DNA of 64,000 bases from Aurantimicrobium sp. MWH-Uga1 (GCF_003325955.1 NZ_CP030929.1:248001-312000), one strand, 5' to 3'; shown: positions 26,500 through 38,121, numbered from the stretch's first letter. The notes: generated by a model from the letters alone, not told the origin. Program-made: numbers and translations.

Positions 26500-27537
26500 G
26501 TGACTAAAACTTCGCGTACTCTCACTCGTGCTGTCGGAATAGCTGCTCTGAGCGCTCTTGCGTTTGGTCTGGTTGCGTGTTCTGGTGGATCTCCATCACC
26601 AACTACCCCCAGCTATAAATCCACGTATAAAGCACCTGCTCCCGTTGCTTATGCTCCGTTGACCGGGCTTGTCCTCCCCGAGGGCACCACGGTGGGGCCT
26701 GCACTGTCGGTGAAGATTTGTAACGTCTACAACTGTGAGCCACAAGATGGTCTTAACCAGAGTGATGTGGTTTTTGAAGAAATCGTCGAAGGTGGCATTA
26801 CTCGCTATGTCGCCATTTGGAACTCGAACGTTCCTGCCGTGGTTGGCCCTGTTCGTTCATTGCGTCCCATGGATGCGGACATTGCTGCACCATTTGGCGG
26901 AATCATTGCGTACTCCGGTTATGGAGCTCAAGAAACGCGTGACTTGGCCGTCGACACTGGTTTGGTCAACGTCACCGAAAATGATCCAGCGATGTTCCGC
27001 AACGACTACAACGTCGCTCCCTACAACCTGATGCTGCGCGCTCAGGAGGTTATCGCTGCGAACCCCGGTCTTGCCCCACCTGCACAACAGTGGGCTTACT
27101 CTTCTTCACTGGCAACCTCCACGGCGGCATTGGATGGAAGCCCAGCTTCGTCTGTTCAGTTAGTGTTTAGCAACCAGTCTGACAACATGTGGACATACGA
27201 CGCTGCGTCAGGCAAATATCTGCGCACCCAATGGGGCGGCCCCGACCTTGACCTCACCGGTGCTCAGCTGAGCACTAGCAACGTGGTTGTCATGAAGGTG
27301 AACGTGGACGAATTTGTGGGTGTTCCCCGCACCCGCATGGTTGATAGTGGCGAGATGTGGGTGCTCTCCGGTGGCAAGGCTGTCCACGGAACCTGGAGCA
27401 AAGCTGCAACTGCTGCGCCGATTGTCTTCAAGGGAGACAACGGTGTGACCGTGCGTCTGGCACCAGGAAACACCTGGATCGAAATGGTTCCCAACGATTC
27501 CTACGTTCCCGGTGGAAGCGTGACCATCAACCCCTAG
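26500..27537 (+). CDS. DUF3048 lipoprotein (YerB-like)
   Basis: The 345-aa precursor has a signal peptide with lipobox LVAC and the two DUF3048 regions: LNQSDVVFEEIVEGGITRYVAIW, VGPVRSLRPMDADIA and a C-terminal KGDNGVTVRLAPGNTWIEMVP. YerB-like lipoproteins are of uncertain function. Two GTG starts are possible; 26500 is preferred because TAGTCT (26488-26493) ends exactly 6 nt before it, fitting a leaderless mRNA, while GTG 26494 would fall within the promoter spacing. No Shine-Dalgarno sequence exists for either. Confidence 0.85.
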   Translation: MTKTSRTLTRAVGIAALSALAFGLVACSGGSPSPTTPSYKSTYKAPAPVAYAPLTGLVLPEGTTVGPALSVKICNVYNCEPQDGLNQSDVVFEEIVEGGITRYVAIWNSNVPAVVGPVRSLRPMDADIAAPFGGIIAYSGYGAQETRDLAVDTGLVNVTENDPAMFRNDYNVAPYNLMLRAQEVIAANPGLAPPAQQWAYSSSLATSTAALDGSPASSVQLVFSNQSDNMWTYDAASGKYLRTQWGGPDLDLTGAQLSTSNVVVMKVNVDEFVGVPRTRMVDSGEMWVLSGGKAVHGTWSKAATAAPIVFKGDNGVTVRLAPGNTWIEMVPNDSYVPGGSVTINP

Positions 27538-27559
27538 AGCTGAACTGTGAGTTCTCTTT

Positions 27560-27591
27560 AGATAACCCCTGGCACATGCTGGGGGTTATCT
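27560..27591 (+). terminator. Terminator after the DUF3048 gene
   Basis: AGATAACCCC pairs perfectly with GGGGTTATCT (10 bp, 12-nt loop) 22 bp after the stop, followed by GTTTCG. Confidence 0.7.
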
Positions 27592-27612
27592 GTTTCGCAC
27601 TGAGCGTACACA

Positions 27613-27639
27613 CTTGCACTCTGGTGCAGAGAGTGCCAA
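27613..27639. promoter_or_regulatory. Degenerate upstream CIRCE element
   Basis: CTTGCACTC, a 9-nt spacer, GAGTGCCAA: matches the HrcA operator TTAGCACTC-N9-GAGTGCTAA at 15 of 18 positions, with the exact spacer. Its left arm overlaps the putative -35 TTGCAC. Confidence 0.7.
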
Positions 27640-27642
27640 TAT
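27614..27642 (+). promoter_or_regulatory. Putative groEL promoter
   Basis: TTGCAC (27614-27619), 17-bp spacer, CAATAT (27637-27642). Initiation would fall near 27649, inside the downstream CIRCE. Each hexamer is an imperfect match, so the assignment is moderate. Confidence 0.5.
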
Positions 27643-27646
27643 TGAA

Positions 27647-29337
<1,691 letters not shown>

Positions 29338-29351
29338 GTCACACACCAACT

Positions 29352-29388
29352 AAAGAACGCCTCCCCGCCGATTGGGGAGGCGTTCTTT
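29352..29388. terminator. 15-bp bidirectional terminator after groEL
   Basis: AAAGAACGCCTCCCC pairs perfectly with GGGGAGGCGTTCTTT around a 7-nt loop; A and T flanks make it usable from both sides. It separates groEL from the convergent WXG100 gene. Confidence 0.93.
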
Positions 29389-29399
29389 GGTTTAGTGCA

Positions 29400-29690
29400 C
29401 TAACCGCGGAACATGCGCGCTGTAGCGAGCTCAATGTCCATGTAGTGCTGTGCTGCGAGGGAGAGTGCGTGATTGATGGAGCTGAGGTTCTCATCAACCC
29501 TGGCTGCTGTTGACCGCCACTCTGAAACCACTGCCTGAAATGCCGTGGCGGCAGAGCCGCTCCAAGAGCTTTGTAGGTTGGTCAGCTGAGCGTGCAGAGC
29601 GGTGACCTCAGACTGGATCCGGGCAATAGATTGTTGGGCTTGGACGCTCGCAGTGCTGACAGCATCGCTGTCGACATGAAACATGGGCAT
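29400..29690 (-). CDS. WXG100 family protein (ESAT-6-like)
   Basis: The 96-aa protein is a two-helix hairpin with the central SSWSGSAATAF motif (Trp43), the hallmark of WXG100 proteins exported by type VII secretion. The C-terminus (YMDIELATARMFRG) contains a YxxxE-like signal spacing. GGAGGAG precedes the ATG at 29690. No EccC-type ATPase or second WXG100 partner is in the window, so it is an orphan here and may act as a homodimer. It lies downstream of a two-component system, separated by a hairpin. Confidence 0.88.
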   Translation of the reverse strand: MPMFHVDSDAVSTASVQAQQSIARIQSEVTALHAQLTNLQSSWSGSAATAFQAVVSEWRSTAARVDENLSSINHALSLAAQHYMDIELATARMFRG

Positions 29691-29721
29691 GACTTTCTCC
29701 TCCAGGATGTTCGTGATGGAA

Positions 29722-29776
29722 AGAGCGCATCCGATCCCTAAGCATGAGGGGGAGTGCTGCGGACCGGATGCGCTCT
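29722..29776 (-). terminator. Long hairpin between histidine kinase and WXG100 genes
   Basis: AGAGCGCATCCG pairs perfectly with CGGATGCGCTCT (12 bp); the 31-nt loop contains a second CCCT/AGGG hairpin. The minus-strand exit is only mildly T-rich (CTTTCC). Likely the end of the kinase transcript. Confidence 0.65.
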
Positions 29777-29838
29777 GGTGATGACGATAGAGCGCGAGAA
29801 TATCCAGCCGTGGAGCCAGAGCTGCTTCTGTGGAGGAG

Positions 29839-31290
29839 TTAGAGCTCGGTAGGGGTGTGGACGACAGGCAGGCTGACGGAGAAGGTTGCCCCGCCACCCT
29901 TGGTTGCGGTGACCTTGATGTCTCCGCCATGTGCCTTCACAATCGAGGCCACGATGGCTAGTCCCAGTCCACTTCCGCCTGTCTCGCGCGCACGAGAGTT
30001 ATCGGCACGATAGAAGCGCTCGAAGATTTTCTCTCGCAGTTGCTTCGGGATTCCTTCACCGTGGTCAACAATCGAGATGGTTGCATTCTTTGCCCCGTCG
30101 TTGTGAGAGACAACGAGTTCCAGGGGGGAGCCCACGGGAGTAAAGCGCAAAGCATTACCCATCAGGTTGGTCACAACCTGACGAATCTTGTTTTCTTCGG
30201 CTTGAATCTCAACAGAGTCACCGCTGACGGTGATGGTGCGCTCGGGGTCAAAAGCTCCTGCATCTAATGCTGCATCTTGGGCAACAGCAAGCAGGTCAAA
30301 GGTGCTGATTTCGAGGGGACGACTTTCATCCATGCGCGCTAGTTCCAAAAGGTCCTCAACCAAGGCACCCATGCGAATGGCTTCCTTCTCGATGCGGTCC
30401 ATGGCTTGAGCTACATCTTCGGGTGTTTGGAGTGCACCCATGCGATAAAGCTCGGCATAGCCGCGGACAGAAACCAGGGGGGTACGCAGCTCATGGCTTG
30501 CGTCACCGACGAAGCGTTGCATTTGGTCAATAGTGCGCGCACGATCGGCAAAGGCGCGGTCAATGCGCGCAAGCATGATGTTCAGGGAGCGGTTCAGTCG
30601 CCCCACCTCGGTGTTGGTGGGTGCGCTGGCAGGCAAACGAAGGCTCAAGTTACCATCAGCAATTGCCACAGCTGTTTCTTCCACTTGGCGCAGCGGGGCA
30701 AAGGTTGTGGTCACCAAGAACCGTGTCAGCAAAGCTCCCACAATCACGATGGCAATCCCTAAGCCGAGGAAGATCGAGAGATAGGTGGTCATGAGTCGGT
30801 CCACGCTTGCGGTGGACAGTGCAACGACCACGGTGCCCAGTGTTCCGGTGGAATCATCGAAGGTGACGGGCACAGCAATCGCATGGAAGAGGGTGCGATT
30901 GTTTTCCGACTTGATGGGGAAGATGGCACCGTCAAGCGTTCCAGCCTGGGCAACAGTAATGCCATTGGGGAGGTCGGGACGGCTCGCTGCTGGCTTATCT
31001 GACCAGTTTTGCTCGAGCAGGATGCCGCTGGCGCTATAGACCGCGTAGTAGTAGTCCGTGGGGGCTGTTTGCTGGGTTGTACCGGTTTTACTCAGCTGCA
31101 ACACACTGGATAGATCCTGCTCCACAGCCTTGAGCTGTGTATCCAGCTGTCCGATCAAGGCGGGCTTGAGCATGGCCATGGTTCCAATGCCCGAAACCAG
31201 CAATCCAATCGTCAGCAACAACACTGTGACGCCGGTCACCTTGGTGCGCAAGGAGATGGCGTTCCATGTGTCTGTGAGATTGAAAGGCAT
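29839..31290 (-). CDS. Sensor histidine kinase
   Basis: The 483-aa kinase has two membrane helices (about 20-45 and 172-195) around an extracytoplasmic sensor of about 125 residues, a HAMP linker, a HisKA domain with phospho-acceptor His266 in DASHELRTPLVSVRGY, and an ATPase domain ending GGSGLGLAIVASIVKAHGG. It resembles the actinobacterial TcrY/CutS-like kinases. The ATG at 31290 is favoured: TAGATT (31298-31303) ends 7 nt before it, implying its own leaderless promoter. Its partner regulator lies 96 bp upstream behind a hairpin. The stimulus is unknown. Confidence 0.9.
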   Translation of the reverse strand: MPFNLTDTWNAISLRTKVTGVTVLLLTIGLLVSGIGTMAMLKPALIGQLDTQLKAVEQDLSSVLQLSKTGTTQQTAPTDYYYAVYSASGILLEQNWSDKPAASRPDLPNGITVAQAGTLDGAIFPIKSENNRTLFHAIAVPVTFDDSTGTLGTVVVALSTASVDRLMTTYLSIFLGLGIAIVIVGALLTRFLVTTTFAPLRQVEETAVAIADGNLSLRLPASAPTNTEVGRLNRSLNIMLARIDRAFADRARTIDQMQRFVGDASHELRTPLVSVRGYAELYRMGALQTPEDVAQAMDRIEKEAIRMGALVEDLLELARMDESRPLEISTFDLLAVAQDAALDAGAFDPERTITVSGDSVEIQAEENKIRQVVTNLMGNALRFTPVGSPLELVVSHNDGAKNATISIVDHGEGIPKQLREKIFERFYRADNSRARETGGSGLGLAIVASIVKAHGGDIKVTATKGGGATFSVSLPVVHTPTEL

Positions 31291-31327
31291 CACTAGCAAT
31301 CTAAGCAGGTGAGGTGTGTAAATGCTG

Positions 31328-31363
31328 AAAGGGCGAGATCCCTGGGAGGGAGTCTCGCCCTTT
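31328..31363 (-). terminator. Terminator-like hairpin between response regulator and kinase genes
   Basis: AAAGGGCGAGA pairs with TCTCGCCCTTT (11 bp) and the interior TCCCT/AGGGA extends the stem. It separates the two genes of a two-component pair and would uncouple their expression. Confidence 0.75.
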
Positions 31364-31386
31364 CTTCTGGCGTTGGAGGCGCTGTG

Positions 31387-32079
31387 TTAGGAGGCTTTGG
31401 CAACCTTGAGCATGTAACCGAAGCCACGCTTGGTGGCAATTAGAGGCTCTGTGGAGACGGCATCAAGTTTGCGGCGCAGGTAGGAGACATAGGATTCCAC
31501 GATTCCTGCATCACCGTTGAAGTCGTATTCCCACACGTGATCAAGAATCTGAGCTTTGCTCAGCACACGGTTGGGGTTGAGCATGAGGTATCGCAGTAGC
31601 TTGAATTCGGTGGGGCTCAGTTCCACGACGCTATCGTTGACAACGACTTCGTGAGTGTCCTGATCCATGGTGATCTCACCAGCACGGATGAGTGCTTCCT
31701 CGTCTGCTTGCATCGTGCGGCGCAAAATCGCCTTGATGCGAGCGACGATCTCATCGAGACTAAATGGCTTTGTGACGTAGTCGTCTCCGCCGACGGTGAG
31801 ACCCGTGATCTTGTCTTGGGTGTCATCTTTAGCAGTGAGGAAAAGAACGGGTGCGGTGTATCCGGAGGAGCGCAAACGCTTCGTCACGGAGAAACCGTTC
31901 ATGTCTGGGAGCATGACGTCGAGGACGATGAGGTCAGGTTCTTCTGCCAGAACTGCAGAAATCGCTGCGGCACCATTTCCGACTGCCTGAACATTAAACC
32001 CGGAGAAGCGAAGGCTGGTGGTCAGCAGGTCGCGAATGTTGGGTTCGTCATCAACTATGAGGATTTTTGGATTTTCCAT
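31387..32079 (-). CDS. OmpR-family response regulator
   Basis: The 230-aa regulator has a receiver with the acidic pocket DDE (10-12), phospho-acceptor Asp54 in VLDVMLPDMNG, Lys in VTKPF, and a C-terminal winged helix (LSPTEFKLLRYLMLNPNRVLSK, ESYVSYLRRKLD). It is most like actinobacterial TcrA/TcrX-type regulators. GATACT ends 6 nt before the ATG at 32079. The adjacent kinase is its presumed partner. Targets cannot be inferred, although the downstream WXG100 gene is a candidate. Confidence 0.92.
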   Translation of the reverse strand: MENPKILIVDDEPNIRDLLTTSLRFSGFNVQAVGNGAAAISAVLAEEPDLIVLDVMLPDMNGFSVTKRLRSSGYTAPVLFLTAKDDTQDKITGLTVGGDDYVTKPFSLDEIVARIKAILRRTMQADEEALIRAGEITMDQDTHEVVVNDSVVELSPTEFKLLRYLMLNPNRVLSKAQILDHVWEYDFNGDAGIVESYVSYLRRKLDAVSTEPLIATKRGFGYMLKVAKAS

Positions 32080-32192
32080 GCCTCTAGTATCTGACTGTTT
32101 CCTGAACGTAACCTGAGAGTTTTTAGGAAGGCAACTGTGCGCAGCCTGTGGACAGGTGTATTCCCAGTGAATATGCGGAAGATTGGCAGAAA

Positions 32193-33827
32193 TTAGATGG
32201 TGTGACCGTCAATGATTTCGTAGGAATACCCTTGTTCAGCCAAGAAACGTTGACGGTTCAGCGCGTAATCCTGATCCACCGTGTCTCTGGCAACCAGGGT
32301 GTAAAAAGTCGCGGTGAAACCACTCTTCTTGGGGCGTAACAAGCGACCCAGGCGTTGAGCTTCCTCTTGCCGTGAACCAAATGCGCCAGAAACCTGAATT
32401 GCCACACTAGCTTCGGGAAGGTCGACAGAAAAGTTGGCCACCTTGCTCACCACCAGCACCGGCTCACTGCCATCGCGAAACGCATTGAACAAACGCTCTC
32501 GCTCATCAACCGCAGTAGAGCCCGTAATCTCTGGAACACCCAGGGCATCCCCCAGCTCAGCTAGCTGGTCAAGATATTGACCAATTACCAGCACACGCTC
32601 ACCGGGGTGGGCGGCAATGAGTTTCTTTGCAATTTCAATTTTGCGTGGGGAGGTTGCAGCCAGGCGATAACGTTCAGCATCGCTGGCAGCTGCATAGATC
32701 AAACGCTCCTCGGGATCGAGGTCAATGCGGATTTCTTTACACTCGGCTGGAGAAATAAAACCTTCTTGCTCAATTTCTTTCCAGGGTGCATCAAAACGTT
32801 TGGGACCAATCAGGCTAAACACGTCTGATTCACGACCGTCTTCACGCACCAGCGTCGCTGTCAAGCCCAGACGGCGTCGAGCTTGCAGCTCCGCCGTCAG
32901 CTTGAACACCGGCGCTGGCAAGAGGTGAACCTCGTCATAGATCACCAGACCCCAGTCCAGCGCATCAAGCAGTGCCAGGTGCGCAAATTCTCCACCGCGT
33001 TTGGCAGTGAGGATTTGATAGGTCGCGATGGTGACCGGTTTGATCTCCTTGGTTGCGCCGGAGTACTCGCCAATTTCATCAGGCGTCAAGGAGGTGCGCT
33101 TGAGAAGTTCATCTCGCCACTGGCGAGCAGAGACAGTATTGGTGACCAAAATCAACGTGTCCGTCTTGGTGGCAGCCATCGCGCCGGCACCGACCAAGGT
33201 CTTTCCCGCGCCACAGGGAAGCACGACAACACCAGAGCCACCATCGAGAAAGTTAGACACAGCCTTCTCTTGGTAGTGGCGCAGTGCCCACCCATCGGTT
33301 GCGAGATCAATGTCATGGTGTGCACCGGGCTTATATCCGGCATGATCTTCCGCCGGCCACCCCAGCTTGAGAAGTTCCTGCTTGAGTTGTCCTCGAGCCC
33401 AGGCAGCTACTTCGTAGCTGCCATCCTCCCGACGATCCACGAGTAAGTCGGAGACCTTCTTCGATCGCGATACTTCTGCCAGCACGGCATTGTCTGTGCC
33501 GCGAAGAATAAGCACACCCTCAGCATCTCGTTCTATCGTGAGTCGTCCGTAACGATTGACGGTTTCTTCGATATCTATCGAGACAGTGGCTGGGATTGCA
33601 TACTTCGAATACTTCTCGAGCGTTCCCAAGATTTCTTCTGCGGTATGCCCAGCAGCACGCGCATTCCATAACCCCAAACGGGTAATGCGATAGGTGTGAA
33701 TGTGCTCGGGAGCGCGTTCAAGCTCCGCAAAGACAGCTAGGTCATGGCGGGCGTCTGCGGCCTGCGGGTGAGCGACTTCCAGTAAAACGGAACGGTCGCT
33801 TTGAACAATGAGCGGTCCTTCGGGCAT
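32193..33827 (-). CDS. XPB/Ssl2-type DNA helicase
   Basis: This 544-aa SF2 helicase is a bacterial XPB homologue: an N-terminal damage-recognition-like region, Walker A LPCGAGKT (203-210), DEVH box (298-301), LTATLVREDGRESD, and a C-terminal helicase domain ending in the arginine-finger motif EEAQRLGRLLRPK. Mycobacterial XPB unwinds 3'-5' and is linked to DNA repair. TAACGT ends 6 nt before the ATG at 33827. The neighbouring upstream gene encodes the helicase-associated partner, so the pair probably works together. Confidence 0.92.
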   Translation of the reverse strand: MPEGPLIVQSDRSVLLEVAHPQAADARHDLAVFAELERAPEHIHTYRITRLGLWNARAAGHTAEEILGTLEKYSKYAIPATVSIDIEETVNRYGRLTIERDAEGVLILRGTDNAVLAEVSRSKKVSDLLVDRREDGSYEVAAWARGQLKQELLKLGWPAEDHAGYKPGAHHDIDLATDGWALRHYQEKAVSNFLDGGSGVVVLPCGAGKTLVGAGAMAATKTDTLILVTNTVSARQWRDELLKRTSLTPDEIGEYSGATKEIKPVTIATYQILTAKRGGEFAHLALLDALDWGLVIYDEVHLLPAPVFKLTAELQARRRLGLTATLVREDGRESDVFSLIGPKRFDAPWKEIEQEGFISPAECKEIRIDLDPEERLIYAAASDAERYRLAATSPRKIEIAKKLIAAHPGERVLVIGQYLDQLAELGDALGVPEITGSTAVDERERLFNAFRDGSEPVLVVSKVANFSVDLPEASVAIQVSGAFGSRQEEAQRLGRLLRPKKSGFTATFYTLVARDTVDQDYALNRQRFLAEQGYSYEIIDGHTI

Positions 33828-33868
33828 CTCTCTACGTTACTCCCGTTGGAGCAAGCCAGTTGACCGCC

Positions 33869-35596
33869 CTAGGCCAAGCGAACAGAGGTGATGTGGCTTG
33901 CCGGAAGAGTTCTCTCCACCTCAGTGTTTCGATCCAGGCAACGCAGGCGCCCATTGGAGAAGCCCTTGGGTTCGATGGTGAACTCACGTTCACCATCGGG
34001 CATGCTGACGCTCACAATCAGAATGCTCTTATTGCGCACAGCAAGATCAAGCTGACGCGCAATCCAGGTGGCATCATCGGTAGTTCCAGCTTCGCGGCTT
34101 CCACGCAGGCGTTCAATCAACACGCTGGTGGCTGAGGGTACGTCGGGTAAAACCTCAAGCTGTGCGCGCACAGGCCGTGAGGAAACAATGTTTCCGGACT
34201 TGTCGACCAGCTGAGCCGAATACTTTGCTTCCAGCAAAGCATTGAGCACGACCTCAGCAGAGTGCGTACACACCAGAGTGTTCTCATCACCTCGACGTAA
34301 TGACAGTGCAGTCAGTGCGCGATCGGCTGCGATGGTGCGCAGCACCAGCGGATCGAGTGCAGTAACCACTGCGCCAGAAACACCCTGGTTCACCGTGATG
34401 GATCCAAAACGCTCACCAAGGTCGGTGATGAAGTAGCTCACGGCTTGAGGAATATCTGTCGCTGCCAGGGCGCCAAGACGCTTCACAATCTCTGCCGCGC
34501 TGAAGCCCTGAGAAAGCAGAGCATTCACTCCGTGTGAAGTAATGCGGTATGTGCTGGCAATGCCGCGCGACTCCACAGCACACAGTTGCCTCATGAACTG
34601 CTCGTCTTCGGGAGCCAGGGGGCTGGGAGCAATCACCGTGAAGTCATGCTGTACAAAGACGTGCGTGGCATAGGGAGGAATGAGCGCTGTGACCGCCTGC
34701 TCGGCGGCGGCAAAGTCACCGGAAACCACGGCACGACCAATATCGGTGACGATGCCCTGCACCTCAAGGCCCAATAGGTGAGCTTGCTCTACTGCCGCCT
34801 GCATCTCGCTGTCGAGCCATTGGTGACCCAGTGGATACGTTGCTTCAACCCAGTTGGCGAGAGGGTGTCCCCAGTCGCTGTTGTCCTGAAGTGCCTCACG
34901 CAATTGAGGCGATAACGATGTGGACCAACCTGAGGCAATACTGAGCCACTTGCCGGCCAGAGGAGCTTGTTGCCACGTTGCTACTTCCTGACCGGGAATC
35001 CACATGTTCGAAACCAGGGCAAGAAGTCCTGCCTTGCTGCTCAGCGCAAGCAGCGACAGGGGATTGCTCACCTGCGGAGGAAGTAGTGAAGACAGGCGCT
35101 GCTGATCCTGTGCGCTGAGACCACCACGAGCAAGTTGTTTGACGGGATGAGATTCCACGCTGGCAATCACATCCTCCAGCGAAGACACAATGGCCAGAGA
35201 CTGTTCAATAGCCGCTGCAGCTTTCACAGGTGAAACCTGCTCCACCGGGGAGATCAGAGCAGCTGGGCTGGGAATCTCAGGCAGGCTGTTCACAGCATGA
35301 GCAACCTCGGGATAGACCACCGTTTCTTCATCACCAAGAAGTTCAGACTTCAACAGTGCAGACAGCTGCGCTGAAGCGCGGCGAGGAGTGTGAGAGATCT
35401 CACGAAGTTCCTGCAACAACGTCACCGGGATGCGTTGCAGAGCGCGCTGCAGCGACTCGTCGCCCAGCAGCGCGTCAGCAACGTCGAAGTAATCCTTGAG
35501 CCCGGTGACAGAAGTTAAGCGCCAGCTCAGTAATTCCTGAAGCTGCTGATCATCCAACGCACGCAGACGTTTGGAAATAGTGAGAGAAGAGGACAC
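33869..35596 (-). CDS. Helicase-associated protein (XPB N-terminal/C-terminal-like, Helicase_C_3)
   Basis: The 575-aa protein lacks Walker motifs. It begins with a repeat-like helical region (LRALDDQQLQELLSWRLTSVTGLKDYFDVADALLGDES) and ends with a domain found at XPB helicases: FVQHDFTVIAPSPLAPEDE, YRITSHGVNALLSQGFSAAEIVKRL and NTLVCTHSAEVVLNALLEAKYS. Such proteins sit next to XPB genes throughout actinobacteria and are named helicase-associated. The start is a GTG at 35596. It is immediately upstream of the XPB gene in the same direction (41-bp gap). Confidence 0.82.
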   Translation of the reverse strand: MSSSLTISKRLRALDDQQLQELLSWRLTSVTGLKDYFDVADALLGDESLQRALQRIPVTLLQELREISHTPRRASAQLSALLKSELLGDEETVVYPEVAHAVNSLPEIPSPAALISPVEQVSPVKAAAAIEQSLAIVSSLEDVIASVESHPVKQLARGGLSAQDQQRLSSLLPPQVSNPLSLLALSSKAGLLALVSNMWIPGQEVATWQQAPLAGKWLSIASGWSTSLSPQLREALQDNSDWGHPLANWVEATYPLGHQWLDSEMQAAVEQAHLLGLEVQGIVTDIGRAVVSGDFAAAEQAVTALIPPYATHVFVQHDFTVIAPSPLAPEDEQFMRQLCAVESRGIASTYRITSHGVNALLSQGFSAAEIVKRLGALAATDIPQAVSYFITDLGERFGSITVNQGVSGAVVTALDPLVLRTIAADRALTALSLRRGDENTLVCTHSAEVVLNALLEAKYSAQLVDKSGNIVSSRPVRAQLEVLPDVPSATSVLIERLRGSREAGTTDDATWIARQLDLAVRNKSILIVSVSMPDGEREFTIEPKGFSNGRLRCLDRNTEVERTLPASHITSVRLA

Positions 35597-35608
35597 TGAG
35601 TGCGCGGC

Positions 35609-35872
35609 TTAGCGTGAACTCTTCGAGGAGTCGCGACGGCGACGAATGATGTTCACAATGACCAAGGTCATCAACAGGATGAACGCAATGGGCAGGCCAA
35701 TGCCAGGCAGTACAAGGATGAAGTTGCCCAGCGGGCTAGTCAGATCAAGTTGGGTGATTCCTGCGGTGATGATGGCGAGGAATGCCAATACGGAGACGGC
35801 GACGATGGACACAACCATGGTGCCGAGGATGCGTTCTAATCGGGTTGCTTCGTAAGTGTCTTCAGTAGCCAT
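35609..35872 (-). CDS. Small two-helix membrane protein
   Basis: The 87-aa product has a polar N-terminus (MATEDTYEATRLERI), two hydrophobic helices (MVVSIVAVSVLAFLAII and LVLPGIGLPIAFILLMTLVIV) and a basic tail RRRRDSSKSSR. The ATG at 35872 is chosen over an in-frame GTG at 35893. It starts the leftward run ending with the XPB gene. I do not recognise a functional family. Confidence 0.75.
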   Translation of the reverse strand: MATEDTYEATRLERILGTMVVSIVAVSVLAFLAIITAGITQLDLTSPLGNFILVLPGIGLPIAFILLMTLVIVNIIRRRRDSSKSSR

Positions 35873-35942
35873 ACTTCTAAGGATAGGTGCCACTTGTTAC
35901 TCCTGAGTAAACTGGAGCTTGCACCAAACGCAGGAGGAAACC

Positions 35943-36323
35943 ATGCCAACCGGCAAAGTGAAGTTTTACGACGAGGAAAAAGGCTTCGGCTTTATCTCAA
36001 CAGACGACGGTCAGGAAGTATTCCTGCACGTCTCCGCCCTGCCTGAAGGTGTGAAGGTTCGTCCTGGAACCCGCCTCGAGTTTGGTGTGGCTGAAGGAAA
36101 GCGCGGTGCTCAGGCGCTATCTGTTCGTGTGCTCGATGCACCCGCAGGTCGCGAGAAGCTGGACCGTAAACCAGCTGATGACATGGCCATCATCGTGGAA
36201 GATTTGGTCAAGCTCCTTGATGGTATTGGTAACAACCTCAAGCGTGGAAACTATCCAGATAAGGCTCACAGCGCCAAGATTGCTGCGCTACTGCGCCGCG
36301 TAGCAGATGACTTTGATGTCTAA
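35943..36323 (+). CDS. Cold-shock domain protein with C-terminal extension
   Basis: The 126-aa protein has an N-terminal cold-shock domain (KVKFYDEEKGFGFIS, VFLHVSALP) and about 60 extra residues (MAIIVEDLVKLLDGIGNNLKRGNYPDK) typical of the long actinobacterial CspB-like proteins, which bind nucleic acid. AGGAGGAAACC directly precedes the ATG at 35943. It overlaps the DUF3027 gene by 8 bp, so the two are coupled. Confidence 0.92.
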   Translation: MPTGKVKFYDEEKGFGFISTDDGQEVFLHVSALPEGVKVRPGTRLEFGVAEGKRGAQALSVRVLDAPAGREKLDRKPADDMAIIVEDLVKLLDGIGNNLKRGNYPDKAHSAKIAALLRRVADDFDV

Positions 36324-36936
36324 AGCTTTCCCTCAACTCACCGCGCTGCACCAAACCCTGGCGCTTGCTGCGCTGCACGAAATCACCACCCCAGAAAGCA
36401 TTGGCGAACTTGAGGTGGAAACCATCGACCACGATGGGATTGCCACGCTGCAATATGCCTGCAAGCTTGATGGCTATCCCAACTGGCGCTGGAATGTGAG
36501 CCTGGCCACCCTTGAGGGCGAAGACCCCACGGTGATGGAGGCAGAACTGTTGCCTGCCGAGGGTGCACTGGTTGCCCCTGAGTGGATTCCGTGGTCTGTG
36601 CGGCTTGCAGAATTCTTGGAAGCACAAAAGCAGGCTGCTGCTGCAGGTATTGAACTGGATGAAGAACTCCCTGAAGGCCTGCTGGATCTGGCCGAGGGTG
36701 CACTTGATGGCACCGTCCTCGATGACGAACTAGAAGATCTCAACGACAGTGATGACGGTGAGGATGACGAAGATGAGGATGATGACCTCGACGAGGACGA
36801 CCTCGACGAAGATGAGGATGACGAGGAAGACGATGACGAGGACGATCTCGTCTCAGCACCGACCCACGGTGGAGATATCGACGGAGTCGATATCGATGAC
36901 CTCGATGACAGCGCAAACGCTGAGCGCGAGGACTAG
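36316..36936 (+). CDS. DUF3027 family protein with acidic tail
   Basis: The roughly 206-aa protein has an N-terminal DUF3027 domain (GYPNWRWNVSLATLEGEDPTVMEAELLP, LVAPEWIPWSVRLAEFL) and a C-terminal tail of over 60 residues made almost wholly of Asp and Glu. Its biochemical role is unknown. The tail could mimic nucleic acid or bind basic proteins. Start ATG at 36316 or the in-frame ATG at 36307; both overlap the cold-shock gene. It converges on serC with a 6-bp gap. Confidence 0.82.
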   Translation: MSKAFPQLTALHQTLALAALHEITTPESIGELEVETIDHDGIATLQYACKLDGYPNWRWNVSLATLEGEDPTVMEAELLPAEGALVAPEWIPWSVRLAEFLEAQKQAAAAGIELDEELPEGLLDLAEGALDGTVLDDELEDLNDSDDGEDDEDEDDDLDEDDLDEDEDDEEDDDEDDLVSAPTHGGDIDGVDIDDLDDSANAERED

Positions 36937-36942
36937 CTCACA

Positions 36943-38064
<1,122 letters not shown>

Positions 38065-38121
38065 CTAGGGTTTGGCCGAAGGCGATTTTTCCGGCGGAGC
38101 GTGCTGGGTAAAGTAGTGACT

